From Vibrio rhizosphaerae (GTDB taxonomy: Bacteria; Pseudomonadota; Gammaproteobacteria; Enterobacterales; Vibrionaceae), in assembly GCF_024347095.1 (NCBI RefSeq), contig NZ_AP024904.1:62001-126000 (forward strand): a stretch of DNA of 64,000 bases, in the 5' to 3' direction. The notes beneath the pieces are model-generated. The model was not told the origin of the DNA. It was given only the letters and a program-made list of their open reading frames with translations, and made no database searches. Below, piece after piece: positions 8,967-18,653 of this stretch; position 1 is the first letter of the stretch; every line of letters begins with the position of its first letter. Both the position numbers and the translations under genes were made by a program.

Positions 8967-10739
8967 ATGGCACAAGATAAGTACTTTCGAGAAGAACTTT
9001 CATTTCTGAAAGAGCAGGGGAAGCGTTTCACTGAAATTCATCCCCAGCTTTCTCGTTTTCTTCACGGTCAGGTGACCGACCCGGATGTTGAACGTCTGTT
9101 GGAAGGCTTTGCATTCCTGACAGCACGCTTGCGTGAAAAAGTTGAAGATGAATTTCCTGAGTTAACGCATTCGATTATTAATATGCTATGGCCGAACTAC
9201 CTTCGGCCTGTTCCTAGCATGAGTATTGTTGCGTTTCAGCCGGAATCGAAAGTCAGTGAAAAGCAGATTGTCCGCGCCGGTATCCAACTGGATAGTTCCG
9301 AGAAAGTGCTGGGCACGGTATGTCATTTCCGAACCTGTCGTGACGTCGCGGTTTACCCGTTAGTGATCGAGGACATTACCTCTCACCATACGCGGGAATC
9401 GAGTACCGTTGATATCAATCTGGCAATGAAAGGTGAGATGTCAGTTGGCGAAGCGCTGGTCGATAGCCTGCGTTTTTATCTCGGCGGCGAAATTTATAGC
9501 GCGCAGATGCTCTACCTGTGGCTTCATCATCATCTGGATAAAATGGTGATTGACGTCAATGGGACTGAATTTAGTATTCCGCGCAATGCATTGCAGTCGG
9601 TCGGATTTGCCGGTGAAGACGCACTCTTGCCATACCCGAAGAATGTTTATGAAGGGTATCGGATTCTGCAAGAATATCTGTCATTCCCAGAGGCTTTCCA
9701 CTTCTTTGACATTGGTGAACTGGATAAAGTATTGCCGAAATCTGTCCGCGGCAAAATGACACTTCGCATTCATTTTTCAAAAACGCTGCCGACCGATGTT
9801 CGGATTAATCAGAGTAGCTTCCAGCTCTACTGTGTGCCGATTATTAACCTGTTCGAACATGATGCTGATCCGATTGACTTGACCGGTAAGCAGTCTGAAT
9901 ACCGCGTGATCCCGTCGAGTCGTTATCCGTCCCATTATGAAGTGTTCAGTATTGATGGGGTATTCGGCTGGCAGGATAAAACACAAGATAGTCAACGGAT
10001 TCGCGGTGAAAAACGCGTTTATCACCCGTTTGAAAGTTTTCAGCATCAGGTAGAAAGAGCCAGACAGCGTGAGGTGCTTTACTACCGTTCACGCGTCAAA
10101 GACAGCCAGCGTAATGATGGCTTCGATACCTTTATTTCGTTTATCCGCGGGGATGAAACGTTATCGGTCAATGTCGATGAAGCGATTTCGATCCAGCTCA
10201 CTTGTACCAATCGGCTGTTACCGATTGAGCTCGGCGTCGGGGATATTTGTCAATCGACGGACACCTCGCCCGATTATGTGACCTTCAAGAATATTACGGC
10301 CCCGACTCAGCCGTTACGTCCGGTTTTGGATGGCAGCCTGCTGTGGGGGTTGATTTCAAATTTATCTTTGAACTACCTGTCGTTGCTTTCAAAAGATGCA
10401 CTGAGCAGTGTACTCAGAACTTATGACTTCCGGGCACTGGTAGACCGTCAGGCCGAGCGTGTGGCGAAAAAACGTCTGGAAGGCATTATCAAAATCGAAT
10501 CGAAGCCCATAGATAAATTATTAAGAGGGCTTCCGGTACGTGGTCTGCAATCCGAGATTCATATTGATCAGAGCTGTTTTGGCTCCGAAGGTGATCTTTA
10601 TCTGTTCGGTCGGGTGTTGAGCCACTTTTTTGCTTTGTATGCCAACATCAATTCATTTCATGAACTGATTTTGGTCAACGTCAGTAATAACGAGAAATAC
10701 TCATGGGGAACCCGGACAGGGATGCAGCCGCTGATCTAG
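8967..10739 (+). CDS. tssF: T6SS baseplate protein TssF
   Basis: At 590 residues this is full-length TssF (VasA), the gp6-like wedge subunit that complexes with TssG and TssK. The family N-terminus YFREELSFLKEQGKRFTEIH is followed by FAFLTARLREKVEDEFPELT and MLWPNYLRPVPSMSI. The C-terminal LYLFGRVLSHFFALYANINSF is also characteristic. Its last 37 bp overlap tssG in another frame. Confidence 0.97.
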   Translation: MAQDKYFREELSFLKEQGKRFTEIHPQLSRFLHGQVTDPDVERLLEGFAFLTARLREKVEDEFPELTHSIINMLWPNYLRPVPSMSIVAFQPESKVSEKQIVRAGIQLDSSEKVLGTVCHFRTCRDVAVYPLVIEDITSHHTRESSTVDINLAMKGEMSVGEALVDSLRFYLGGEIYSAQMLYLWLHHHLDKMVIDVNGTEFSIPRNALQSVGFAGEDALLPYPKNVYEGYRILQEYLSFPEAFHFFDIGELDKVLPKSVRGKMTLRIHFSKTLPTDVRINQSSFQLYCVPIINLFEHDADPIDLTGKQSEYRVIPSSRYPSHYEVFSIDGVFGWQDKTQDSQRIRGEKRVYHPFESFQHQVERARQREVLYYRSRVKDSQRNDGFDTFISFIRGDETLSVNVDEAISIQLTCTNRLLPIELGVGDICQSTDTSPDYVTFKNITAPTQPLRPVLDGSLLWGLISNLSLNYLSLLSKDALSSVLRTYDFRALVDRQAERVAKKRLEGIIKIESKPIDKLLRGLPVRGLQSEIHIDQSCFGSEGDLYLFGRVLSHFFALYANINSFHELILVNVSNNEKYSWGTRTGMQPLI

Positions 10740-11719
10740 ATTCAGCTCAAAAAGAACAAGCGCTCATACCAATACCGGATAAGGTGAGGTCGTACAATTT
10801 CTTCCAGTTGGTGGAATTGCTACAAAAACTTCAGCACTCAAATCCGGAAGATGAAGATTGGGAAAGAGTTTGTCGCCTGATATTCAGTGCGAATCCCAGT
10901 TTGGGGTTCTCGCCTGCTGACGTGACAGATTTGACCCAGTTCGATGACGAGCATTTGATTTTACAAACTAATTTTTTTGGGTTGACCGGATCACAGTCTC
11001 CGTTGCCGGGTTTCATTCTTGAACAGTTGGTGACCGAAGAACCGGGTGGATTCAAACGTCCTTTTTTGGATTTTTTCAATAACCGCCTGATCAATCTGGT
11101 TTATCGGATCTGGCGCAAATATCGTTATTACGTTCGTTTTCAGGATGACGCACAGGATCTGTTTTCACAGCAATTATTTGCATTAGTCGGACTGGCTGAT
11201 CCTGATTTGAGAGGTGATACACCGATCAACTGGTGCAAGATGCTGGCCTATGCCGGTGTGTTAGCCGGACGAAGTCGGTCTCCGCAAGTGGTTGCCGGGA
11301 TTATTGCCCACTGTTTTGATTTGGAAGATGTCAGTATCCGACAGTGGGAAAAGCGCAGAGTGATGATTGACCCGTCTCAGCAATTCAGTCTGGGTCAGCA
11401 GAATGGCAACTTAGGGATGAACACTGTCATCGGTGAGTCGGTGATGGATTGCAACGGTAAGTTTGTGATTTGTATTAAAGGGTTGTCACGCCAGCGGTTT
11501 GCAGACTTTCTGCCGATCGGTAAGGAGTTTCAACCGCTGTGTAAATTGGTGGAATTCGTGTTGCGTGAGCAGATGGCTTATGACCTTGAGCTCTGCATGG
11601 ATGAGAAAGAAGTTCCCGTCCTGCGACTGGACTCTCAGGATAGTGTGGCTTTGGGCTGGTATTCGTTTCTTGGCTCCGGTGAGCGTGAGAAAAACGTGTT
11701 AATTCAGGTGAGGCAATAA
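10703..11719 (+). CDS. tssG: T6SS baseplate protein TssG
   Basis: A 338-residue TssG (VasB), gp53-like, partner of TssF in the baseplate wedge. The recognisable run YNFFQLVELLQKL is followed by FFGLTGSQSPLPGFILEQL and FLDFFNNRLINLVYRIWRKY. The start lies inside tssF (37-bp overlap); about 33 residues precede the conserved core, so a slightly later start is possible. The stop codon TAA shares its last base with the ATG of tagH. Confidence 0.95.
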   Translation: MGNPDRDAAADLDSAQKEQALIPIPDKVRSYNFFQLVELLQKLQHSNPEDEDWERVCRLIFSANPSLGFSPADVTDLTQFDDEHLILQTNFFGLTGSQSPLPGFILEQLVTEEPGGFKRPFLDFFNNRLINLVYRIWRKYRYYVRFQDDAQDLFSQQLFALVGLADPDLRGDTPINWCKMLAYAGVLAGRSRSPQVVAGIIAHCFDLEDVSIRQWEKRRVMIDPSQQFSLGQQNGNLGMNTVIGESVMDCNGKFVICIKGLSRQRFADFLPIGKEFQPLCKLVEFVLREQMAYDLELCMDEKEVPVLRLDSQDSVALGWYSFLGSGEREKNVLIQVRQ

Positions 11720-13320
11720 TGATGGTTCAGAGTAAGCAGCCTTCCCTCAATATCATTGTTACCAATGTTCAGGTGTTGGAGTCCGGTTTGACCTCGCGGA
11801 CGACTTGGACGCCTGCGGGGGGAACAATCGGAACGGCGGCAGATAGTTTCTGGCTTCTCACAGACAAGAATGGGGCGATTTCCCCCAATCATTGTGAAAT
11901 CCAGGTCGTCGACGGTGCTTTTTGTGTCCGTGATAACTGCGGTGAAACTTATGTGAATGGTTCATCGATGCCACTGGGCCGCAACAAATTAGCCCGGCTG
12001 GAAAACAAAGATGAAATTCAAGTGGGGCCCTATTCCCTGCGAGTCCATCTCGGCAACAACGGTGAAGATGATATTGCATCAAGCAACGTGCTGGAGCAGT
12101 TATTTGACGATGACCGGCACAGCCTTTTAGCCGACGATGACGGAGAAGCCGCAACTTTACACCGGAGCGATGAAGTCGATCACAGTGTGATTGATCCGCT
12201 CATGGCACTGGATGAACTGTCGCCCCAGAACAAAGACGACAGCAATGTGCTGATCGACGGGGACGAAGAAGAAGCCCGCGCAGAAGAGGAAGCTCAGGAG
12301 CAACCTTTACTGGCGGCGGAAGAATACTACCAGCGTCCATTACAGGAGACGCAGCAAGAAAATGGTGAATACGATATGACCGCCTCGATTAGTCTGAAGA
12401 AAATTTTCAGATTCGGGGCGCTTAAATTGGGCAGAAAGTCCAAATCAGATGTCGCGCAGGCCGCGCCTGCCAATACGCGCAGTAGCAGTACCGTGAATCA
12501 CAGTACCGTAAATCACAGTACCACGCGTAGTAACAATACCGATGCGCCAGACAATCAATCTGTGCACAACCGATCTGTGAGTCATGGATCAGTCGATTAT
12601 CAATCAGAGAACAACGAATCAGAGGGCTATGGGATGGATGAGAACGTACTCGATCTACTCGAAGAAGAAGTCGCAAAAAGCATGTCATCGACATCAGAAC
12701 AGTCTGTTGGCACAAATCATCATGGAAAACATCTGCTGACTGGCCCGATGTTGGATGGTCTGGGAGTCGATCTGACCGATAGTCATGATATGGAGAAAAT
12801 GCACTTCCTTTCCGAAGAGCTGGGCCTGTCGCTTCAGGCATGTGTCAAAGGATTACTGGATCTGCACAAGCAGGTGAATCATGGCCGTTTCGATATGATG
12901 AACCGCAATCTTCAGCCGATTGAAGATAACCCGCTACGGTTGGGCTTGTCTTATGAAGAGACCATGAAAACCATGTATGACTCGCAAAAGAGTCTGGTTC
13001 ACCTGTCAGCGCCAGCCGCGATTACCGAGAGCCTGAAAAGCATTCAGGATCATAATGAAGCGGTTCAGTATGCGACGACAGAAGCGCTGAGCCAGATTCT
13101 GGCGGCATTCTCACCTCAGGTCCTCCTGCGTCGTTTTAATAATTATAAGCGCCCGAATGAACAGCGTAGTGACTCCGAAGATGCGTGGGCGTGGAATATG
13201 TACAGCAGCTACTATCAGGAACTGACCTCGAACCGTCAAAAAGGGTTTGAAAAGCTGTTCTGGGAAATCTTCGAACAGGCTTACGACAAGAAAATCCGTG
13301 AGAAGCAACTGGAGTTCTGA
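11719..13320 (+). CDS. tagH: T6SS-associated FHA-domain protein TagH
   Basis: A 533-residue protein with an N-terminal FHA domain (about residues 28-110; GTIGTAADSFWLL, NHCEIQ, NGSSMPLG), which binds phosphothreonine, and a C-terminal TagH domain (about 340-533; NPLRLGLSYEETMKTMY, FEKLFWEIFEQAYDKKIREK). Between them is an acidic, then Ser/Asn/His-rich low-complexity linker with a VNHST repeat (about 255-300). FHA proteins act in post-translational control of T6SS in other species; no PpkA/PppA kinase-phosphatase pair is visible here. Start codon overlaps the tssG stop by one base; ATG at 11722 is an alternative. Confidence 0.93.
   Translation: MMVQSKQPSLNIIVTNVQVLESGLTSRTTWTPAGGTIGTAADSFWLLTDKNGAISPNHCEIQVVDGAFCVRDNCGETYVNGSSMPLGRNKLARLENKDEIQVGPYSLRVHLGNNGEDDIASSNVLEQLFDDDRHSLLADDDGEAATLHRSDEVDHSVIDPLMALDELSPQNKDDSNVLIDGDEEEARAEEEAQEQPLLAAEEYYQRPLQETQQENGEYDMTASISLKKIFRFGALKLGRKSKSDVAQAAPANTRSSSTVNHSTVNHSTTRSNNTDAPDNQSVHNRSVSHGSVDYQSENNESEGYGMDENVLDLLEEEVAKSMSSTSEQSVGTNHHGKHLLTGPMLDGLGVDLTDSHDMEKMHFLSEELGLSLQACVKGLLDLHKQVNHGRFDMMNRNLQPIEDNPLRLGLSYEETMKTMYDSQKSLVHLSAPAAITESLKSIQDHNEAVQYATTEALSQILAAFSPQVLLRRFNNYKRPNEQRSDSEDAWAWNMYSSYYQELTSNRQKGFEKLFWEIFEQAYDKKIREKQLEF
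12489..12533 (+). repeat. Short tandem repeat in the TagH linker
   Basis: A degenerate 15-bp unit of the form AGTACCGTGAATCAC occurs about three times in a row, encoding repeated Ser-Thr-Val-Asn-His. The repeat keeps the reading frame and sits in a low-complexity linker between the FHA and C-terminal domains. Confidence 0.7.
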
Positions 13321-13322
13321 TT

Positions 13323-13817
13323 GTGAAAAAGTTTGCTTGTGTTTTATTCGCTTTGCTCATGCTCACTGCGTGCAGCAGTGGGAGCAGTAGCCCCCCGGCG
13401 GATGAATATAATCCGGCAGAAGCTCCGACAACAGTGACATTCAGTATGGTGACCGATGCGGGTGTCAACCCCAATATTTGGGGAGAAGCATCACCGGTTG
13501 AGGTGCAGGTCTTTGAGCTGGAGGACGATTCCATGTTCATGTCAGCTGACTATGACACCATCAAAGCCAGCTATAAAAAGGCACTGCGCAGTAACTTTGT
13601 CAGAGATTACGATTACATGCTGATGCCCGGCCAGTTTAAGTTTGTCAACGCATTCAAAGTGTCTCCGGAGACGCATTATATCGGCGTGATGGCGCATTTT
13701 GCCGAACCTGAGCTGAGTGAATGGAAGAAAGCGGTCAAAGTCCTGAATAAAGGCCGGGAGTATCACATGCTGATGCTGTTCAAAGACTACGATGTTAAAT
13801 TAGAAAAAGTGGAATAA
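13323..13817 (+). CDS. tssJ: T6SS outer-membrane lipoprotein TssJ
   Basis: A 164-residue lipoprotein with a lipobox LTAC (cysteine at residue 18), followed by serines and a transthyretin-like fold: PTTVTFSMVTDAGVNPNIWGEASPVEVQVFEL. TssJ anchors the TssL-TssM membrane complex to the outer membrane by binding the TssM periplasmic end. It starts two bases after the tagH stop and is followed after five bases by tssK. Confidence 0.96.
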   Translation: MKKFACVLFALLMLTACSSGSSSPPADEYNPAEAPTTVTFSMVTDAGVNPNIWGEASPVEVQVFELEDDSMFMSADYDTIKASYKKALRSNFVRDYDYMLMPGQFKFVNAFKVSPETHYIGVMAHFAEPELSEWKKAVKVLNKGREYHMLMLFKDYDVKLEKVE

Positions 13818-13822
13818 TCGAG

Positions 13823-15157
13823 ATGTTTGCACGTAACCGTGTTATCTGGAACGAAGGATTGTTTATCAAACCTCAGCATTTCCAACAACAACAACGATAT
13901 ACAGAATACTATGTTGATGCACGGATGAATTCTGTCAGTGGCTATCTGTACGGCATCTCTGAGCTGGCATTAAATCCGGAATATCTGGCATTCGGCCGGA
14001 TTGCAATTGAACGTTTATCGGGCGTTATGCCTGACGGGACGGTCTTTAATGTACCGCAGGAAGATTCCCTGCCGGATCCGCTGGAGATCGAAGACGCATC
14101 ACTGGCAGGGCAGCTGGTCTATCTGGCATTGCCATTGCGGACGGAGTCGCTGCTCGAGGTCAGTTGGCCGGAAGAGCGGGGCACCGGGCGTTATGAAAGC
14201 CGCCGGATGGATGTCCGCGATGTGCAGAGCCGACAAGGCGACACCACGACGATTGATGTCTCTCCGGTGCGCATGCATCTGATGCTGGAGAAAGAAGATC
14301 GCAGCTCTTATGCCTCATTCGCCATTGCCCGGATTCTGGAAAAGCGCCCGGACGGCAGTCTGGTGCTGGATCCTGAATTTATCCCCTGTCATCTCAACTC
14401 TGCTGTCAACGTGACGCTGCACCGGGTTGTGACTGAAATTGCCGGCTTGATGAATGAACGGGCCAAAAGCATTGCGGAGCGGATTAGCTCTCCCGGTCAG
14501 GGTGCCGTTGCGGATGTGTCTGACTTTATGCTGTTACAGGCCCTGAACCGTTTGCAGCCGTTGATTGAACATTTATCCAAGCTTCGGACCTTGCATCCAG
14601 AGCGGTTGTTTGAATGTCTGGCCTCAATTTGTGGTGAGCTGGCAACCTTTACGGATGAAAGTCGTCTGCCACCGACCATTCCTGTGTATAACCACGACAT
14701 GCCAACCGACTGCTTTATGACGCTGATTCGTCATATGAGACAGAGTCTGAGTGTGGTGCTTGAGCCTCGTGCGGTCTCTATCCAACTGGATAAACGGAAG
14801 TACGGCCTCATGGTGGCGCCAATCCACGACACGAACCTCATGGAAGATGCCGACTTTATTATTGCGGTGAAAGCGAGAATGCCGTTGGACGAGTTGCGTC
14901 GTGTATTTGTCCAGCAGACTAAAGTCGCTTCCGTTGAGAAGATCAGAGAGCTGATCTCTCTCCAACTGCCGGGTATTCCTCTGACGCCGCTGCCTGTTGC
15001 GCCGCGTCAGCTCCCTTACCATGCGGGTTATACCTATTATCAGCTTGATAAATCCAGTGCAGCCTGGTCAATGATCAAACAAGCCAGCGGCTTTGCTTTC
15101 CATGTGGCAGCGGCATTTGAAGACCTTGACTTACAATTCTGGGCGATAAGGAGTTAA
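13823..15157 (+). CDS. tssK: T6SS baseplate protein TssK
   Basis: A 444-residue TssK, the trimeric adaptor that joins the baseplate to the TssJLM membrane complex. The N-terminus RNRVIWNEGLFIKPQHFQQQ is the family signature, and the C-terminal PYHAGYTYYQLDKSSAAWSM matches the receptor-binding-like head. Two bases separate it from tssL. Confidence 0.97.
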   Translation: MFARNRVIWNEGLFIKPQHFQQQQRYTEYYVDARMNSVSGYLYGISELALNPEYLAFGRIAIERLSGVMPDGTVFNVPQEDSLPDPLEIEDASLAGQLVYLALPLRTESLLEVSWPEERGTGRYESRRMDVRDVQSRQGDTTTIDVSPVRMHLMLEKEDRSSYASFAIARILEKRPDGSLVLDPEFIPCHLNSAVNVTLHRVVTEIAGLMNERAKSIAERISSPGQGAVADVSDFMLLQALNRLQPLIEHLSKLRTLHPERLFECLASICGELATFTDESRLPPTIPVYNHDMPTDCFMTLIRHMRQSLSVVLEPRAVSIQLDKRKYGLMVAPIHDTNLMEDADFIIAVKARMPLDELRRVFVQQTKVASVEKIRELISLQLPGIPLTPLPVAPRQLPYHAGYTYYQLDKSSAAWSMIKQASGFAFHVAAAFEDLDLQFWAIRS

Positions 15158-15159
15158 TT

Positions 15160-15933
15160 GTGGTGCAGAATACGGGTGAACACATTGACAACCTACTGTT
15201 TGATAATGTGGAAAATATCAACCGGGACCAAGATTATTGGTTCCAGTTACGGGGGGATAACCCCAATGTCCTGATTGATGCAGCGACCCCGTTATTTGGT
15301 CTGTCACTCCGGGTCCGGAGCATGACCAGTTGTCCGAACATTGAACAGATCTATCATCAGACGGTTGAAGAGATCAAAGCGATTGAGATCGAACTGACCG
15401 AAAAAGGGTTTGATAACGCGGTATTGATGGCTTATCGATACATCTTGTGTACCTTTTTGGATGAAGCTGTCATGGGGACCGAATGGGGCTCTTCCAGCAT
15501 CTGGGCATCCCACTCCATGCTATCCCGGTTTCATAATGAAACTTGGGGTGGCGAAAAGGTTTATACCATTCTGGCGCGTCTGGAAGGTGAACCGCAACGC
15601 TACAAATTGCTGCTGGAATTTATCTATCACTGTCTGATCCTCGGCTTCGAAGGCAAGTATCGCGTGATGGAAAATGGTCACAACGAGCGCGAAAGAGTGA
15701 TCAGTCACTTATACGATATGCTGGCAGCGCTTGAAGAGAAAAAAATTCCACCGCTTAACCAAGCGAATCAACATATCGTCGATGCCAAGTACCGCCTCAA
15801 TCGTCAACTACCGGTTTGGTCGGTTTTTCTTGGATTCTTCCTGCTTTGGAGCGGGATCTTTCTGGGTTACACATGGTTATTGCATGAGAAATCTGCTGAC
15901 GTTGTGAACCAGTTAAGTCAACTTCTTAATTAA
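15160..15933 (+). CDS. tssL: T6SS inner-membrane protein TssL (DotU/IcmH type)
   Basis: A 257-residue TssL with a cytoplasmic helical hook domain (CTFLDEAVMGTEWGSSSIWASHSML, then FHNETWGGEKVY) and a single C-terminal membrane anchor, VWSVFLGFFLLWSGIFLGYT. There is no peptidoglycan-binding OmpA extension, as in V. cholerae. It joins TssM and TssJ in the trans-envelope complex. The start is GTG at 15160, three bases after the tssK stop; a second GTG follows directly. Confidence 0.95.
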   Translation: MVQNTGEHIDNLLFDNVENINRDQDYWFQLRGDNPNVLIDAATPLFGLSLRVRSMTSCPNIEQIYHQTVEEIKAIEIELTEKGFDNAVLMAYRYILCTFLDEAVMGTEWGSSSIWASHSMLSRFHNETWGGEKVYTILARLEGEPQRYKLLLEFIYHCLILGFEGKYRVMENGHNERERVISHLYDMLAALEEKKIPPLNQANQHIVDAKYRLNRQLPVWSVFLGFFLLWSGIFLGYTWLLHEKSADVVNQLSQLLN

Positions 15934-15954
15934 TCTTTAGGCTAGGTGATCGCT

Positions 15955-18651
15955 GTGATCCGAATTGAATTACCCACTCTTATTTCAAAATTAAATCAAC
16001 AAAGTAAGCTGGCGCTTGAGCAGGCAGCTTCTTTATGTATTGAACGTCAACATCCGGAAGTGACTTTAGAGCACTACCTTGATGTATTACTGGAAAATCC
16101 ACTGTCAGATATCCGTGTCATCCTCAAGCAGGCCAACATTGATTTTGAGAGTGTCAAACAGGCGATCGCCAGCTCGTACACACGCGAGCATGTACTGGAT
16201 ACCTATCCGGCATTTTCTCCGTTATTGGTTGAATTGCTTCAGGAAGCGTGGCTGTTGTCGACGACTGAACTGGACCAACACGAACTCCGTTCTGGCGCGA
16301 TCTTCTTGGCGGCGTTAACTCGCGTAGACCGCTATTTACCGGTGCGCTTGATTTCGCTGTTAGAAAGCATCAACCGGGAAACTCTGAAGAAAAACTTCGC
16401 TGCGGTTGTTGCAGATTCTTCAGAAACCGCAGTTGAAAAAACCGCAGAGAAGCGGGGCGCTAAATCACCATTGACAGAAGCAACCACACCGCTGCAAAAA
16501 TATTGTTCAAATGTCAGTGAACAAGCCCGTCGTGGTGAACTTGACCCCGTATTATGCCGTGAAAATGAAATCAATCTGATGATCGACATTCTGTGCCGTC
16601 GTCGTAAAAACAACCCGATTGTGGTCGGTGATGCCGGTGTGGGTAAAAGTGCCATGATTGAGGGCCTTGCGCTGCGTATCGAAGCGGGCAACGTGCCTGA
16701 CCAACTGAAAAATGTCGATATCATGGCGCTTGACTTAGGTCTGCTTCAGGCCGGAGCCTCAGTGAAAGGGGAATTCGAGAAGCGTCTCAAAGGTGTGATC
16801 GATGCGATTAAATCATCGCCGTCACCGATTATCCTGTTCATTGACGAAGCACATACCTTGATCGGTGCGGGGAATCAGGAAGGCGGCGCTGATGCGGCCA
16901 ACTTGCTTAAACCGGCACTGGCGCGTGGCGAACTGAGTACCGTCGCAGCGACAACCTGGAAAGAGTACAAAAAATACTTTGAAAAAGATCCGGCACTGAC
17001 CCGTCGTTTCCAACTGGTCAAACTGGAAGAGCCGAGCATCAATCAGGCGGTTGATATCCTGCGTGGTCTCAATAGTGTCTATGAGAAAGCACACCATGTG
17101 CTGATCACGGATGAAGCTCTGAAAGCGGCCGCAGAACTGTCGGCGCGTTATATTTCAGGTCGTCAGCTCCCGGATAAAGCGATTGACGTATTAGATACCG
17201 CTTGTGCCCGGATTGCGATTCATCTGACCACGCCACCCAAGCGTCTTGCGCAATTAGAAACCAACTGCTATCAGCGTCAGCTCGAAATCGACATGTTGGA
17301 AAGAGCGCAGTTCCTCGGTAGTGAAAATGATGTCAAACGTCTCGATGAGCTGCGCGCTCAGGAAGAGGCCGACGAGGCAGAAAAATTAACTCTGCTTGAA
17401 AGCTGGGAAAGTCAGAAAGAACTGGTTGAAACCATCATTGAACTGCGTTCACAGCTGATCGCCCTGTCGTTACAACAAGCTGAAGCCGTTGCTCAGCCGG
17501 TTGAAGCGGCTTCATTTGAAGTTTTAGATGAATTGGTTGAAGGCCAAGACGTTACCGTCGAGCAATCTCCGCAAGAACTGATGGAAACGCTGAAAATCGA
17601 GCTGAAAGAAAAATATGCAGCCCTTGAAGCCATTCCGCATCGTGAGCGTCTGATTTACCCACAAGTCGATGCGGACCAGATTGCAGAAGTCATTGCGGAC
17701 TGGACGGGTGTGCCTGTAGATCAGATGAACACTGATGAACTGCACAAAATTACCCACCTGACGTCTATTTTAGGCGAAGCCATCAAAGGTCAGGATACTG
17801 CGATTGAACGGGTGCACCGCCACCTGTTGACAGCGCGTGCTGACCTGCGTCGTCCCGGCCGTCCGAAAGGCGCGTTCCTGTTGGTAGGGCCAAGTGGGGT
17901 CGGTAAAACGGAAACCGTGATTCAGTTGGCCGAACAACTATACGGCGGTCAACAATTCCTGACGACTATCAATATGTCTGAATATCAGGAGAAACATACG
18001 GTTTCGCGTCTGATCGGCTCACCTCCGGGTTACGTCGGTTACGGTGAAGGCGGTGTGTTGACCGAAGCGATTCGTAAAATGCCGTATTCAGTTGTGTTGC
18101 TGGACGAGGTTGAAAAAGCCCATCCTGAAGTGCTGAATATCTTCTATCAAGCATTTGATAAAGGTGAGCTGGCTGATGGGGAAGGTCGGGTGATCGACTG
18201 TAAGAACGTGGTGTTCTTCCTGACGTCGAACCTCGGTTATCAGACCATTGTGGACTATGCAGATGAGCCGAAAATCATTGCTGATCGGTTGTATCCGGAA
18301 TTGGCTGAATTCTTTAAACCGGCGTTGCTGGCACGGATGGAAGTGATTCCTTACTTACCGCTGAACAAAGAAGTCTTGGCTGAAATCGTACAGGCAAAAC
18401 TGGCTCGTCTGGAAAAACTGTTCCAAGAGCGTTACAGCGCTGAAGTTGAGATTGCCGATTCACTGATCGAGGAAATCCTGACCCGGGCGACCCGTTCAGA
18501 GAATGGTGCGCGGATGCTGGAAGCGATTATCGAAGGGCAACTGTTACCACCAGTCTCGCTGGCACTACTGAACAAACTTGCACAGCGCGAACCGATTAAC
18601 CGCGTCTATCTGGCTGCGGTGGATGGTGAATTCATCGGTGAGGTCGAATAA
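15955..18651 (+). CDS. clpV: T6SS sheath-recycling ATPase ClpV (TssH)
   Basis: An 898-residue AAA+ ATPase that dismantles contracted TssB-TssC sheaths. It has the N-domain ([14 protein letters not shown]..., helices that bind TssC), a first ATPase module (Walker [10 protein letters not shown], Walker [12 protein letters not shown]), a coiled middle domain (about residues 400-510), and a second module ([20 protein letters not shown]). The GTG at 15955 is chosen over one at 15946 because AGGTGA sits five bases before it and the family begins MIRIELPTL. VasH follows after two bases. Confidence 0.97.
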   Translation: MIRIELPTLISKLNQQSKLALEQAASLCIERQHPEVTLEHYLDVLLENPLSDIRVILKQANIDFESVKQAIASSYTREHVLDTYPAFSPLLVELLQEAWLLSTTELDQHELRSGAIFLAALTRVDRYLPVRLISLLESINRETLKKNFAAVVADSSETAVEKTAEKRGAKSPLTEATTPLQKYCSNVSEQARRGELDPVLCRENEINLMIDILCRRRKNNPIVVGDAGVGKSAMIEGLALRIEAGNVPDQLKNVDIMALDLGLLQAGASVKGEFEKRLKGVIDAIKSSPSPIILFIDEAHTLIGAGNQEGGADAANLLKPALARGELSTVAATTWKEYKKYFEKDPALTRRFQLVKLEEPSINQAVDILRGLNSVYEKAHHVLITDEALKAAAELSARYISGRQLPDKAIDVLDTACARIAIHLTTPPKRLAQLETNCYQRQLEIDMLERAQFLGSENDVKRLDELRAQEEADEAEKLTLLESWESQKELVETIIELRSQLIALSLQQAEAVAQPVEAASFEVLDELVEGQDVTVEQSPQELMETLKIELKEKYAALEAIPHRERLIYPQVDADQIAEVIADWTGVPVDQMNTDELHKITHLTSILGEAIKGQDTAIERVHRHLLTARADLRRPGRPKGAFLLVGPSGVGKTETVIQLAEQLYGGQQFLTTINMSEYQEKHTVSRLIGSPPGYVGYGEGGVLTEAIRKMPYSVVLLDEVEKAHPEVLNIFYQAFDKGELADGEGRVIDCKNVVFFLTSNLGYQTIVDYADEPKIIADRLYPELAEFFKPALLARMEVIPYLPLNKEVLAEIVQAKLARLEKLFQERYSAEVEIADSLIEEILTRATRSENGARMLEAIIEGQLLPPVSLALLNKLAQREPINRVYLAAVDGEFIGEVE

Positions 18652-18653
18652 CG

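Noticed and set aside
12422..12841. 139-residue minus-strand ORF inside tagH
   Set aside because: Generated by the low-complexity linker of tagH read backwards; no ribosome site.
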